NCBI GenBank assembly: GCA_963843255.1
Contig: CAWJJQ010000002.1
Span: forward strand, 434,001 to 498,000
Origin: Bog-159 sp963843255
GTDB taxonomy: Bacteria; Acidobacteriota; Terriglobia; Bryobacterales; Bryobacteraceae
Direction of reading: 5' to 3'
Length of the DNA: 64,000 nucleotides
The notes under the pieces are model-generated. The model saw only the letters and a list, made by a program, of their open reading frames with translations. It did not search any database and had not been told where the DNA came from. Below are positions 44,778 through 53,250 of this stretch, in pieces. Both the position numbers and the translations under genes were made by a program. Position 1 is the stretch's first letter, and the number at the start of each line of letters is the position of its first letter.

Positions 44778-46247
44778 CTAACGCATTAACGAGGTTTGTG
44801 CCAGCTTCAGGAAAGGCTCCGGATAAATGCCGATCGCCAGAGTTAGAACTCCGCTCACACCCAGCGCCACGCGCAATCCGAAGCTGGTCGCGAGCGGCGC
44901 CTTCTCGGTAAGATCGCGAGTAAACATGCTGCGCACGATGCGGAAGTAGTAGTAAATCGCCACCGCCACATACAACGTGGCAATCACCGCCAGCGTGTAA
45001 TGGTGCGTCTCGATCAGCGACAGGAAAATATAATACTTGCCCAGGAACCCGGCGGTCGGCGGAATCCCTGCCAGCGACAGCAGGAAGATCAACATCAACA
45101 GCGCGTAGCCGGGACTCTTCTGCATCAGCCCGGCGATATCGTCCATGTCCTCGCCTATGATGCCCTTGCGCCGCAGCGCGATCAGCACCAGGAAGGCGCC
45201 CAGGTTCATGAACGTGTACACCATGATGTACACGGCGATGCCTTTGATGCCCGCGTCATTCCCCGCGATCAGGCCCAGCATCATGTAGCCCGCATGCGAG
45301 ATGGAACTATAAGCCAGCAGCCGTTTGATGTTGGTCTGATTGATGGCGGCCAGGTTGCCTACGGTCATGGTGGCGACAGCCACGAAGCTCAGGATCGGCT
45401 CCCAAGCGTCGCGCGCGGAGGCCAGCGGACCCAGAAAGATGCGCAGCAGGAATGCGATGGAGGCGGCTTTGGATGCCACCGACAAATAGGCGGTGACTGT
45501 GGTCGGCGCGCCTTCATACGCGTCCGGCGCCCACATATGGAACGGCACGGCAGAGATCTTGAACAGCAGCCCGACGGACGTGGTGGCCAGCGCCAGAAAG
45601 ACCAGCGGATCGAGCGGCGAGCGGGCTCCGATGGCCGCGGCGATGTCCAGCAGCTTGGTCGATCCGGAGATCCCGTACATCAAGGAGAAACCGTAGACCA
45701 GGAAACCGCTCGAAAACGCGCCCAGCAGCAGGTACTTCATGGCCGCTTCGTTGGAGCGTTTCTCCGTGCGCAGGAAGCCCACCATCACATAGAAGCAGAG
45801 CGCCATCAATTCCAGGCCGATGAAAAGAGTGATCAAGTCCGTCCCGGTGGCCAGGAAGTACATACCGCATTGCGCGAACATGAGCAGGCTGTAGTATTCG
45901 CCGTGGTGCTCGCCTTCCACCTCCAGATACTTGTACGAGACCATCGCCACAATTACCGTGGCGACGATGAAGATCCAGTTGAAGAAGATAGCGAAGCCAT
46001 CCACCGTCAGCGAGCCATGAAATGCCGCAATCTGGTTCAGACCGTTGGCTGCCAGGTAGGCTTGCTGCTTCCACAAGCCGTACCCAGTGAAACCTTCGCC
46101 CAGGATCACGAAGAACAGCAGATATTTGCGCTGCCGCGGATCGGGAAAAACCAGAAAATCGAACAACAGGATGGCGCAGCCGAACAGGGCGAGCATCACG
46201 GCCGGGATCAGGCAAAAGTGATCGGTGACCGTATAGAACTGGTTCAT
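44778..46247 (-). CDS. nuoN: NADH-quinone oxidoreductase subunit N
   Basis: A 489-residue antiporter-like proton-pump subunit with about 14 membrane helices and the conserved pump motifs (MWAPDAYEGAPTTVTAYLSV, RLLAYSSISHAGYMMLG). The start overlaps the nuoM stop by 4 bp (ATGA), and nuoH follows after 6 bp. Confidence 0.97.
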   Translation of the reverse strand: MNQFYTVTDHFCLIPAVMLALFGCAILLFDFLVFPDPRQRKYLLFFVILGEGFTGYGLWKQQAYLAANGLNQIAAFHGSLTVDGFAIFFNWIFIVATVIVAMVSYKYLEVEGEHHGEYYSLLMFAQCGMYFLATGTDLITLFIGLELMALCFYVMVGFLRTEKRSNEAAMKYLLLGAFSSGFLVYGFSLMYGISGSTKLLDIAAAIGARSPLDPLVFLALATTSVGLLFKISAVPFHMWAPDAYEGAPTTVTAYLSVASKAASIAFLLRIFLGPLASARDAWEPILSFVAVATMTVGNLAAINQTNIKRLLAYSSISHAGYMMLGLIAGNDAGIKGIAVYIMVYTFMNLGAFLVLIALRRKGIIGEDMDDIAGLMQKSPGYALLMLIFLLSLAGIPPTAGFLGKYYIFLSLIETHHYTLAVIATLYVAVAIYYYFRIVRSMFTRDLTEKAPLATSFGLRVALGVSGVLTLAIGIYPEPFLKLAQTSLMR

Positions 46248-47809
46248 TGGCCGCCTCCATTTGCCGCGGCGGCCGTGGACGGCGGAACCGCGCGGGCCGC
46301 CACTCGTCCACCCTGGTAATAGTCAGGCCGCACGCGCTCCACAATTTGCTGCACGGGCTTTTCCAGAAGGTCGAAATAGGGTTTCGGATAAACGCCGATC
46401 CAGATCGCCCACGCGATCAGCGGCAGAAACACGACCATCTCGCGCAGGCTCAGATCCGGTAAGTGCAGGTTCTTCCCGTTGGTTATTTGCCCCAGCATGG
46501 TGCGCTGATACAGCCACAGTAAGTACGCCGCGCCGAAGATGACGCCGGTCACCGCGAACGCAGCCCATATGTGATTAGCCTCGAAGGCCCCCTGCAGAAT
46601 CGTAAACTCGCCCACGAAACCGTTCAACAGCGGCAGCCCCGCCGAACTCAACATGGCGATCGCGAAAATCACCGCGTACTTGGGCATCACGTGCGCCAAG
46701 CCCCCGTATTCCGAAATCTCGCGGGTGTGCCGCCGTTCGTACACGATGCCGATGATCAGGAAGAGCATGCCCGTGGAAATACCGTGGTTGATCTGCTGCA
46801 GCACGCTGCCGGCGAGCCCGTTGGGATTGAGCGCGAAGATCCCCAGCGTGCAGAACCCCAGGTGACTCACGGATGAGTAAGCCACCAGCTTCTTCCAATC
46901 CTTCTGCATCAGGCTGACCAGTGCGCCGTAGATAATCCCGATGATCGAGAGCACCGCCAGCACCCGCACGATGGTCTGGTCCATGGAAGCTTTGGGCAGC
47001 AGCGGCAGAGAAAACCGGATGAAGCCGTAAGTCCCCATCTTCAGCAGCACGCTGGCCAGAATGACGGAGCCGGCGGTAGGCGCCTCCACGTGCGCGTCCG
47101 GCAGCCAGGTATGGAAGGGGAACATCGGCACCTTGATGGCGAAGCCCAGAAAGAAGGCCCAGAAGACCCATTCCTGCAAACCGAGCGGCAGGCTCAGCTT
47201 CATCAGCTCCGAAATCTCGAACGTGTAATGGCCGAACTGGGTGGCATATTGGAAGTACAGCGTCAGAATGCCGAGCAGCATCAGCACCGAACCGGCCAGC
47301 GTGTAGAGGAAAAACTTGATCGCCGCATACAGCTTGCGCGGGCCGCCCCACACCCCGATGATAAAGTACATGGGCACCAGCACCAGTTCCCAGAACACGT
47401 AGAACAGGAAGAAATCGAGCGACATGAACACGCCCAGCATGCCCACCTGCAGCAGCAGAAACATGCAATAGTATTCTTTGACGCGATCCTGAATCGCATT
47501 CCACGAGGAGAGGATGGCAATGAAGCCGATCACCGTGGTGAGCATGATCAGCAGCAGGCTAATGCCATCGATGCCGATCAGATACTGCGCACCCAGACTG
47601 GGAATCCAGTTGGCGCGCTCCACGAACTGAAAGCCTGAAACGCCCTTATCGAAGCGCGAAACCAGCGGCAGCGAAATCAGGAACCCGCCGAAGCTCGCCA
47701 GGTTCGCCCAGACCTTGATCAGTTCCTTCTGGCGCGAGGGAATGAACAACAGGACCAGCAGTCCTGCCAGCGGCGTGAACAGCACCAGACTGAGTAAGTG
47801 GTCGTTCAT
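46244..47809 (-). CDS. nuoM: NADH-quinone oxidoreductase subunit M
   Basis: A 521-residue antiporter-like pump subunit: DFFLFYVFWELVLVPMYFI, HTWLPDAHVEAPTAGSVIL, KLVAYSSVSHLGFCTLG. The start codon shares a base with the nuoL stop (TAATG). The C-terminal 30 residues are an Ala/Gly-rich tail beyond the last helix. Confidence 0.97.
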   Translation of the reverse strand: MNDHLLSLVLFTPLAGLLVLLFIPSRQKELIKVWANLASFGGFLISLPLVSRFDKGVSGFQFVERANWIPSLGAQYLIGIDGISLLLIMLTTVIGFIAILSSWNAIQDRVKEYYCMFLLLQVGMLGVFMSLDFFLFYVFWELVLVPMYFIIGVWGGPRKLYAAIKFFLYTLAGSVLMLLGILTLYFQYATQFGHYTFEISELMKLSLPLGLQEWVFWAFFLGFAIKVPMFPFHTWLPDAHVEAPTAGSVILASVLLKMGTYGFIRFSLPLLPKASMDQTIVRVLAVLSIIGIIYGALVSLMQKDWKKLVAYSSVSHLGFCTLGIFALNPNGLAGSVLQQINHGISTGMLFLIIGIVYERRHTREISEYGGLAHVMPKYAVIFAIAMLSSAGLPLLNGFVGEFTILQGAFEANHIWAAFAVTGVIFGAAYLLWLYQRTMLGQITNGKNLHLPDLSLREMVVFLPLIAWAIWIGVYPKPYFDLLEKPVQQIVERVRPDYYQGGRVAARAVPPSTAAAANGGGQ

Positions 47810-50019
47810 TATTTACCCGCCAGATAGTAGCCGAAGAAGACCAGCACTCCTACCACGACAAACAGCGCGTAGGCCTGCAACCTGCCCGTCTGCAGGATGC
47901 AAACCGGATATGAGAGCAGCTTCACGCTGAACGAGCCCAGCCGGACGGCGCCATCCACGATCCAGGTATCCCACCACATCGAGATCCGCGAGGAGAATCG
48001 CGTCAGCCATCCGGCGCCGTTCACCGCGCCATCCACTACGTTGCGGTCGAATGCGCCCAATGCCAGACCGCCGCCTTTGCTTAAGCCGTTGACAAAGAGA
48101 AAATCGTAAATCTCATCCACGTAGTATTTGTTGTAAAGCAACTTGTGCAGCGGCTTCAGACCCTGTTCCAGATTGTCCGGAATGTGCGGCTTATGGTGAT
48201 AGAAGTAGCGTGCGATGACGATTCCGACGATGGCGACCGCCACCGAAACAGCCATCAGGATCCACTCGGTATAGGCATCGTGAGCGCCCTGCTTCGCCGC
48301 CTCGATGGCCGCCGAAGCGAACGCCGGCTCCAGCCAGTGTTCGAACGACTGGAAACTCTCCGGCAGGTTCCACAGTTTCGGAACCCCCACCCAGCCCGCG
48401 AGTACGCCGCCCGCCGCCAGGGCCATCAGCGGGACCGTCATGCTGGGGGGTGACTCGTGAATGTGCGCGGCCACTTCCGGCTTCACGCGCGACTTTCCGT
48501 AGAAGGTCATGTTCATCAGCCGCCACATATAGAATGCGGTCAGCCCTGCAGTGACCAGCCCGATAATCCACAGCACCTTCGATCCGGACGGCGAACTGTA
48601 CGTCTGCCACAAAATTTCGTCTTTAGAGAAGAAGCCGGCAAAACCGGGAATTCCTGCAATGGCCACCGAACCCACCCACATGGTCCAGTGCGTGATCGGA
48701 ATCTTATCCTTCAGGCCGCCCATGTGCCGCATGTCCTGCTCCCCGCCGAGCGAGTGAATCACGGAGCCGGAACACAGGAAGAGCAGAGCCTTGAAAAACG
48801 CGTGCGTAAATAAGTGGAAGATCGCGACCCAATAAGCGCCCACACCCAGGGCCAGGAACATATAGCCGAGCTGGCTCACCGTCGAGTAGGCCAGCACGCG
48901 TTTGATATCGTTCTGGACCAGCGCGATAGTGGCCGCCAGAATGGCCGTGAACGCGCCGACCGAAGCCACCACTGTCGAGGCGTTAGGCGTCAACTGGAAC
49001 AGCGCCGCCGAACGCGCCACCATGTAGACGCCCGCAGTCACCATGGTCGCCGCGTGGATCAAGGCGGACACCGGCGTGGGTCCTTCCATGGCGTCCGGCA
49101 GCCAGACATAAAGCGGGAACTGCGCCGATTTCCCCGTGGCGCCGATGAACAACAATACCGCCATGATGCTCAGCACGCCGAAACCGCCGGTCTCCGCGTG
49201 AAAATTGCCGCCGCGCAGGGCCGCGTTTACGTCCACAAATCGCACGGTACCCAGCAGGCTGAACATCAGCAGCATACCGAGAATGAACCCGGCATCGCCC
49301 ACGCGATTTACGATGAACGCCTTCTTACCCGCATCGGCCGCCGACTTTTTTTGGAAGTAGAACCCGATCAACAGGTAACTGCACAACCCCACGCCTTCCC
49401 AACCCACGAAGAGCAGCGTGTAATTGTTGGCCAGCACCAGCATCAGCATGAAGAAGATGAACAGGTTCAGGTAGCCGAAGAACCGGTAATAGCCGTTATC
49501 GTGCGCCATGTAGCCGGTGGAGTAAACATGGATCAGGAAGCCTATGCCGGTGACTACCAGGATCATGACGGAGCTTAGCGGATCGAGCAGGAAGCCCCAA
49601 TCGGCGCTGAAAGTAGCCAGCCGCCCGTCCATCATGTGGAACGGCAGCCCCGCCAGCCAGGTGAACTGGATCACCTGGTGGACCTTTTGCGCCTGGTTCG
49701 ACAACTGCCACACCGCGCCAACCGAGAGGATAAACGAGATCAGCACCATGCCTGGGCAGATCAGGTTCACCAGCCACTTCAGCGGCGAGGCGCGATGATG
49801 ATCGTGGCCATGCTCATGCGCATGTTCGTGCGTATGCGAATGTGAGTGACCATGCTCGTGATCGTGCTCGTCGTGAGTGTGTTCCACGCCCGGCGCGACG
49901 GCCACCGCGGATGGCGGCTGCGGATCGAGCAACTTCCCGAACAGCAGCATCAGCAGCGCCCCGCACAGCGGGAACAGTGGAATCAGCCAAATCAGGTCCA
50001 GGAAATTCAAGAGGTCCAC
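47809..50019 (-). CDS. nuoL: NADH-quinone oxidoreductase subunit L, with His-rich loop
   Basis: A 736-residue antiporter-like pump subunit, longer than the usual 610-650. The start is GTG, one base after the nuoK stop. Core motifs are present (WEGVGLCSYLLIGFYF, YVWLPDAMEGPTPVSALIHA, RVLAYSTVSQLGYMFLALGV), and the C-terminus has the long lateral helix region. Between the first helix and the second, residues 46-75 contain 15 His alternating with Glu, Asp, Gly, Ser and Thr. This His-rich insertion is not part of the usual NuoL fold and resembles metal-binding loops of zinc transporters. Confidence 0.96.
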   Translation of the reverse strand: MDLLNFLDLIWLIPLFPLCGALLMLLFGKLLDPQPPSAVAVAPGVEHTHDEHDHEHGHSHSHTHEHAHEHGHDHHRASPLKWLVNLICPGMVLISFILSVGAVWQLSNQAQKVHQVIQFTWLAGLPFHMMDGRLATFSADWGFLLDPLSSVMILVVTGIGFLIHVYSTGYMAHDNGYYRFFGYLNLFIFFMLMLVLANNYTLLFVGWEGVGLCSYLLIGFYFQKKSAADAGKKAFIVNRVGDAGFILGMLLMFSLLGTVRFVDVNAALRGGNFHAETGGFGVLSIMAVLLFIGATGKSAQFPLYVWLPDAMEGPTPVSALIHAATMVTAGVYMVARSAALFQLTPNASTVVASVGAFTAILAATIALVQNDIKRVLAYSTVSQLGYMFLALGVGAYWVAIFHLFTHAFFKALLFLCSGSVIHSLGGEQDMRHMGGLKDKIPITHWTMWVGSVAIAGIPGFAGFFSKDEILWQTYSSPSGSKVLWIIGLVTAGLTAFYMWRLMNMTFYGKSRVKPEVAAHIHESPPSMTVPLMALAAGGVLAGWVGVPKLWNLPESFQSFEHWLEPAFASAAIEAAKQGAHDAYTEWILMAVSVAVAIVGIVIARYFYHHKPHIPDNLEQGLKPLHKLLYNKYYVDEIYDFLFVNGLSKGGGLALGAFDRNVVDGAVNGAGWLTRFSSRISMWWDTWIVDGAVRLGSFSVKLLSYPVCILQTGRLQAYALFVVVGVLVFFGYYLAGK

Positions 50020-50020
50020 C

Positions 50021-50329
50021 CTACCATTTCAGTAAGTCCACCTCGTCCGCCTGCACGGTCTCTTTATTGCGGAACAACGCGATCAGGATGCCCAGCCCCA
50101 CGGCCGCCTCGGCCACCGCGTCGGTGATCACGAAGATGGCGAACACCTGCCCGTCCAGGTTGTGCAGCGCCTGCGAGAAGGCCACCAGGTTGATGTTCAC
50201 CGCGTTCAGGATCAGCTCAATGGACATCAGGATGATCACGATGTTGCGGCGCGTGAGCACGCCCACCGTCCCGATCAGCAGGAGTGCGGCGCTCAGCGCG
50301 ATGTAGTGTGCCGTGGTTATCGGGTACAC
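50021..50329 (-). CDS. nuoK: NADH-quinone oxidoreductase subunit K
   Basis: A 102-residue, three-helix subunit with conserved membrane Glu residues (MSIELILNAVNINLVAFS, DAVAEAAVGLGI). It lies between nuoJ and nuoL in a tightly packed run (3 bp and 1 bp gaps). Confidence 0.97.
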   Translation of the reverse strand: MYPITTAHYIALSAALLLIGTVGVLTRRNIVIILMSIELILNAVNINLVAFSQALHNLDGQVFAIFVITDAVAEAAVGLGILIALFRNKETVQADEVDLLKW

Positions 50330-50332
50330 GCG

Positions 50333-50845
50333 TCAAATCCTCTTCTTGGCCATCACTACCGATCCCACCACGGCCACCAGCAGCAGGATGGAAGCGATCT
50401 CGAACGGCAGCAGATACTCGCTGAACAGCACGTCCGCCAGCATCTCCGTATTCCCCAACGTGGAGGATACGGTGGCCGCCGGCTGCGCGATGCGGAATGC
50501 CGCGCCACCCTTCCAAAGGAAGTACGTCACCTGCGCGCCAACCAGCGCCACCGCGATCAGCGCCACCAGCCATTGCTTGTTGAACTGCTTTTCCTTGGCG
50601 GCCTGGTCCAGATTCACCAGCATGATCACAAACAGAAACAGCACCATGATGCCGCCGATGTACAACACGATCTGCACGGCAAACAGGAATTCCGCTTTCT
50701 GCAAAAGGTACAGGCCCGCTACCCCCATCAACGAAACGATGAGCGATAGCGCGCTGTGTACCGCATTTTTGCGGGTGATCGTCAGGACCGCGCCAGCCAG
50801 CACCATGGCTGCAAACAGGTAGAAGAAGATGGCCTCGGTCAGCAT
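50333..50845 (-). CDS. nuoJ: NADH-quinone oxidoreductase subunit J
   Basis: A 170-residue, five-helix subunit (FAAMVLAGAVLTITRKNAVH, EFLFAVQIVLYIGGIMVLFL, VNLDQAAKEKQF). The start overlaps the end of nuoI by 7 bp. Confidence 0.96.
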   Translation of the reverse strand: MLTEAIFFYLFAAMVLAGAVLTITRKNAVHSALSLIVSLMGVAGLYLLQKAEFLFAVQIVLYIGGIMVLFLFVIMLVNLDQAAKEKQFNKQWLVALIAVALVGAQVTYFLWKGGAAFRIAQPAATVSSTLGNTEMLADVLFSEYLLPFEIASILLLVAVVGSVVMAKKRI

Positions 50846-51297
50846 TTGTATTGGGTCGGCTTGGGTCCTTCTTCGAGCATCTGGCGATCCCAGATGGCGC
50901 CCTCACGGGTGTAGCTGGCCAGTTCGAAATCCTGCGTCAGCTCCAGCGCGTCCACGGGGCAGGCATCCTCGCACAGCCCGCAGAACATGCAGCGGGAGGT
51001 GTCGTAGATGAATGTGGTCAGCTCCTTGCGTTTGGTCTGCTCGTTGCGCTGGCTGGTGACCACAATGAGGGTTTCCGGGCAGGCGAGGGCGCACAGGTTG
51101 CAAGATATGCACAAGGTCTCGCCATTATCCGGGTTGATGTTCAGCCGCGGCGCACCGCGATAGCGTTCGCCCACCTTGGGCCGTTCCGCCGGATACTGTT
51201 CGGTATAAATACGCTTGGGATCCTGGTTGCGGAAGGTCACCCAGAGACCTTGAAAAAGGTCCACCAGAAAAACTGATTTGAAAATCTTCGAGATCAT
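50839..51297 (-). CDS. nuoI: NADH-quinone oxidoreductase subunit I
   Basis: A 152-residue iron-sulfur subunit. Two complete 4Fe-4S motifs are visible: CISCNLCALACPETL and CMFCGLCEDACPVDAL. These carry electrons towards the N2 cluster. The start overlaps the nuoD stop (ATGA). Confidence 0.97.
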   Translation of the reverse strand: MISKIFKSVFLVDLFQGLWVTFRNQDPKRIYTEQYPAERPKVGERYRGAPRLNINPDNGETLCISCNLCALACPETLIVVTSQRNEQTKRKELTTFIYDTSRCMFCGLCEDACPVDALELTQDFELASYTREGAIWDRQMLEEGPKPTQYKC

Positions 51298-52406
51298 CGG
51301 TCCACCTCGCCGAGCACGATATCCAGGGTACCAATAATCGCCACCACGTCTGCCACCAGACCGCCGCGTACCATGCGGTCGAGCGCCTGCAAATTCACGA
51401 ACGATGGCGGCCGGACGCGCATCCGGTAGGGTTGCGTGGAATTATCGCTGACGATAAAATATCCCAACTCGCCTTTAGGCGCCTCGATCGAAACGTAAGC
51501 CTCGCCTACAGGCGGTTTCACGACCTTGGGAACTTTGCCCATGATGGGTCCGCTGGGGATCCGGTCCACGGCCTGGCGCAGTATACGCGTGGATTGCCGC
51601 ATCTCCTCCATGCGCACCGTGTACCGGTCGTAGGTATCGCCGTTCTCGGCGGTAGGGATTTCGAAATCGTATTGCTCGTAGCCGGAATAAGGCTGCGCCT
51701 TGCGCAAATCCCATTTCACGCCGGCGGCGCGCAGCACCGGACCGGTTACGCCGTATTCCTTGCATTCCTCGGCGTTCAGCACACCCACGCCCTTAAGCCT
51801 GCCCACCCAGATCCGGTTGTTGGTCAGCAACTCCTCGTATTCATCCACTTTGGGAATGAACCAGTCGCAGAACTTTTTGACCTCGTCCTCGAATCCGTCG
51901 TAAGTCTCGTATTGCAGCCCGCCTATGCGGAATGCGTGCGTAGTGAGCCGCGCGCCGCAGTAATTCTCGAATATCTTCAGCACTTCCTCGCGCTCGCGCA
52001 GGCAGTAGAAGACCGGCGTGATGGCCCCGATATCCAGCGCGTGCGTGCCCAGCCACAGCAAATGGCTGGCGATGCGGTTCAGTTCGGTCAGGATTACGCG
52101 CACGGCTTGTGCGCGCGGCGGCGCCTCGATGTTCAGCAGCTTTTCCACCGCCAGGCAGTATCCCAAGCCGTTCGACACCGCCGCCACGTAGTCCATGCGG
52201 TCCACGTATGGCGCGAACTGCTGGTAGGTGCGGTTTTCGCCTATCTTTTCCACGCCGCGGTGCAGATAGCCGATCACGCACTCGGTGCCGTTCACCTTCT
52301 CGCCGTCGAGCTTCAGGATCACGCGCAGCACGCCATGCGTGGAAGGGTGCTGCGGGCCCATGTTGATCACTAATTCGGTCGCGTCGAGAAAAGTGGCTTC
52401 CGGCAT
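51294..52406 (-). CDS. nuoD: NADH-quinone oxidoreductase subunit D
   Basis: The ATG at 52406 gives the standard N-terminus MPEATFLDATELVINMGPQHP; the frame extends a further 16 residues upstream into the gap after nuoC, which I leave out. About 370 residues with the quinone-site segments GPQHPSTHGVLRV and RGGLVADVVAIIGTLDIVLGE. It forms the quinone chamber with NuoB, which is not encoded in this window. Confidence 0.96.
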   Translation of the reverse strand: MPEATFLDATELVINMGPQHPSTHGVLRVILKLDGEKVNGTECVIGYLHRGVEKIGENRTYQQFAPYVDRMDYVAAVSNGLGYCLAVEKLLNIEAPPRAQAVRVILTELNRIASHLLWLGTHALDIGAITPVFYCLREREEVLKIFENYCGARLTTHAFRIGGLQYETYDGFEDEVKKFCDWFIPKVDEYEELLTNNRIWVGRLKGVGVLNAEECKEYGVTGPVLRAAGVKWDLRKAQPYSGYEQYDFEIPTAENGDTYDRYTVRMEEMRQSTRILRQAVDRIPSGPIMGKVPKVVKPPVGEAYVSIEAPKGELGYFIVSDNSTQPYRMRVRPPSFVNLQALDRMVRGGLVADVVAIIGTLDIVLGEVDR

Positions 52407-52414
52407 AGTTAAGG

Positions 52415-53047
52415 TTATTGCCCGCTTTCGATACCGAGGTTCTCCTGCACCCATCCGTCATCCTGCCGCAGGATCGAATAGTCCTTGCGTAACGGGTAGC
52501 CTTGCCATTCTTCCGGCAGCAGGATGCGGCGCATGTCGGGATGGCCTTCAAATTCGATGCCGAACATGTCGAACACTTCCCGCTCGAGCCAATTCGCGGC
52601 GAGATGGACGGTCACGGCGGTAGCTGGACGGTCGCCATCTTTGATCATGATCTTCACCCGGATCCGCTCGTTGCGGGCGAAGCTATAAAGAATGTAGACC
52701 ACGTCGAAGCGTTCGGCCCGCTTCGGATAATCGACGGCGGTCAGATCCACCAGGTAATCGAAGTCCAGCTCGAGCTTCAGGGTCTCCAGAATGGGAATCA
52801 CGGCATCCGGCTTGGCCACCAGGAAGCTCTGTCCCAAATAGGTGGAGAACTCGGTGATGTCGCCGCCGAACCGCTCCTTGAGCAGTTGCGTGATATCGCT
52901 GTCCCACGGCGTGGTGACCATCACCGCGGGTGGTTTGGGCGGGGCCGCATGAGCTGCCGCGGCAGGCTTTGGAGGTGCGGGTTTGGGCGCCTCGCTCTTG
53001 GGCGGAGGAGGCGCCGCCGAGCCCTCGGGCTTTTGCTCGTCAGCCAT
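52415..53047 (-). CDS. nuoC: NADH-quinone oxidoreductase subunit C
   Basis: A 210-residue subunit (LVDLTAVDYPKRAERFDVVY, WLEREVFDMFGIEFEGHPDM, ILLPEEWQGYPLRKDY). The first 40 residues are a Pro/Ala/Lys-rich extension (PPPPKSEAPKPAPPKPAAAA) that is not part of the usual fold. AGGAA precedes the ATG at good spacing. It is the first gene of the nuo run in this window; a promoter should lie in the 200 bp upstream. Confidence 0.95.
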   Translation of the reverse strand: MADEQKPEGSAAPPPPKSEAPKPAPPKPAAAAHAAPPKPPAVMVTTPWDSDITQLLKERFGGDITEFSTYLGQSFLVAKPDAVIPILETLKLELDFDYLVDLTAVDYPKRAERFDVVYILYSFARNERIRVKIMIKDGDRPATAVTVHLAANWLEREVFDMFGIEFEGHPDMRRILLPEEWQGYPLRKDYSILRQDDGWVQENLGIESGQ

Positions 53048-53156
53048 TTGGATTCCTAGCGAAGATCATTACACATATCACTTGCCCGGTGGAAGTGTCA
53101 AACGCGACTATGGGTCAACCCAAACCGGAGTGGGTTGGCGATTTCTCCGCAAACAT

Positions 53157-53235
53157 CGGGGCAGGCTCTCCCGGCGTGGGACGGAGCCTCAGGCCACCCA
53201 AAAGGGGGCTGAGAGACAAGGCTCGTAGCCCCGCT
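53157..53235. repeat. Dispersed palindromic element, diverged copy
   Basis: Reads GGGGCAGGC, then CCTCAGGC, then GGGGGCTGAGAG, in the same order as the complement of the full copy at 26566-26650 but with many changes. It lies between nuoC and the BACON-like gene. Confidence 0.45.
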
Positions 53236-53250
53236 GCACGAGCTTCCCTT

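Noticed and set aside
45000..46319. 439-residue plus-strand frame
   Set aside because: Antisense to nuoN, with a Gln/His/Arg-rich nonsense composition.
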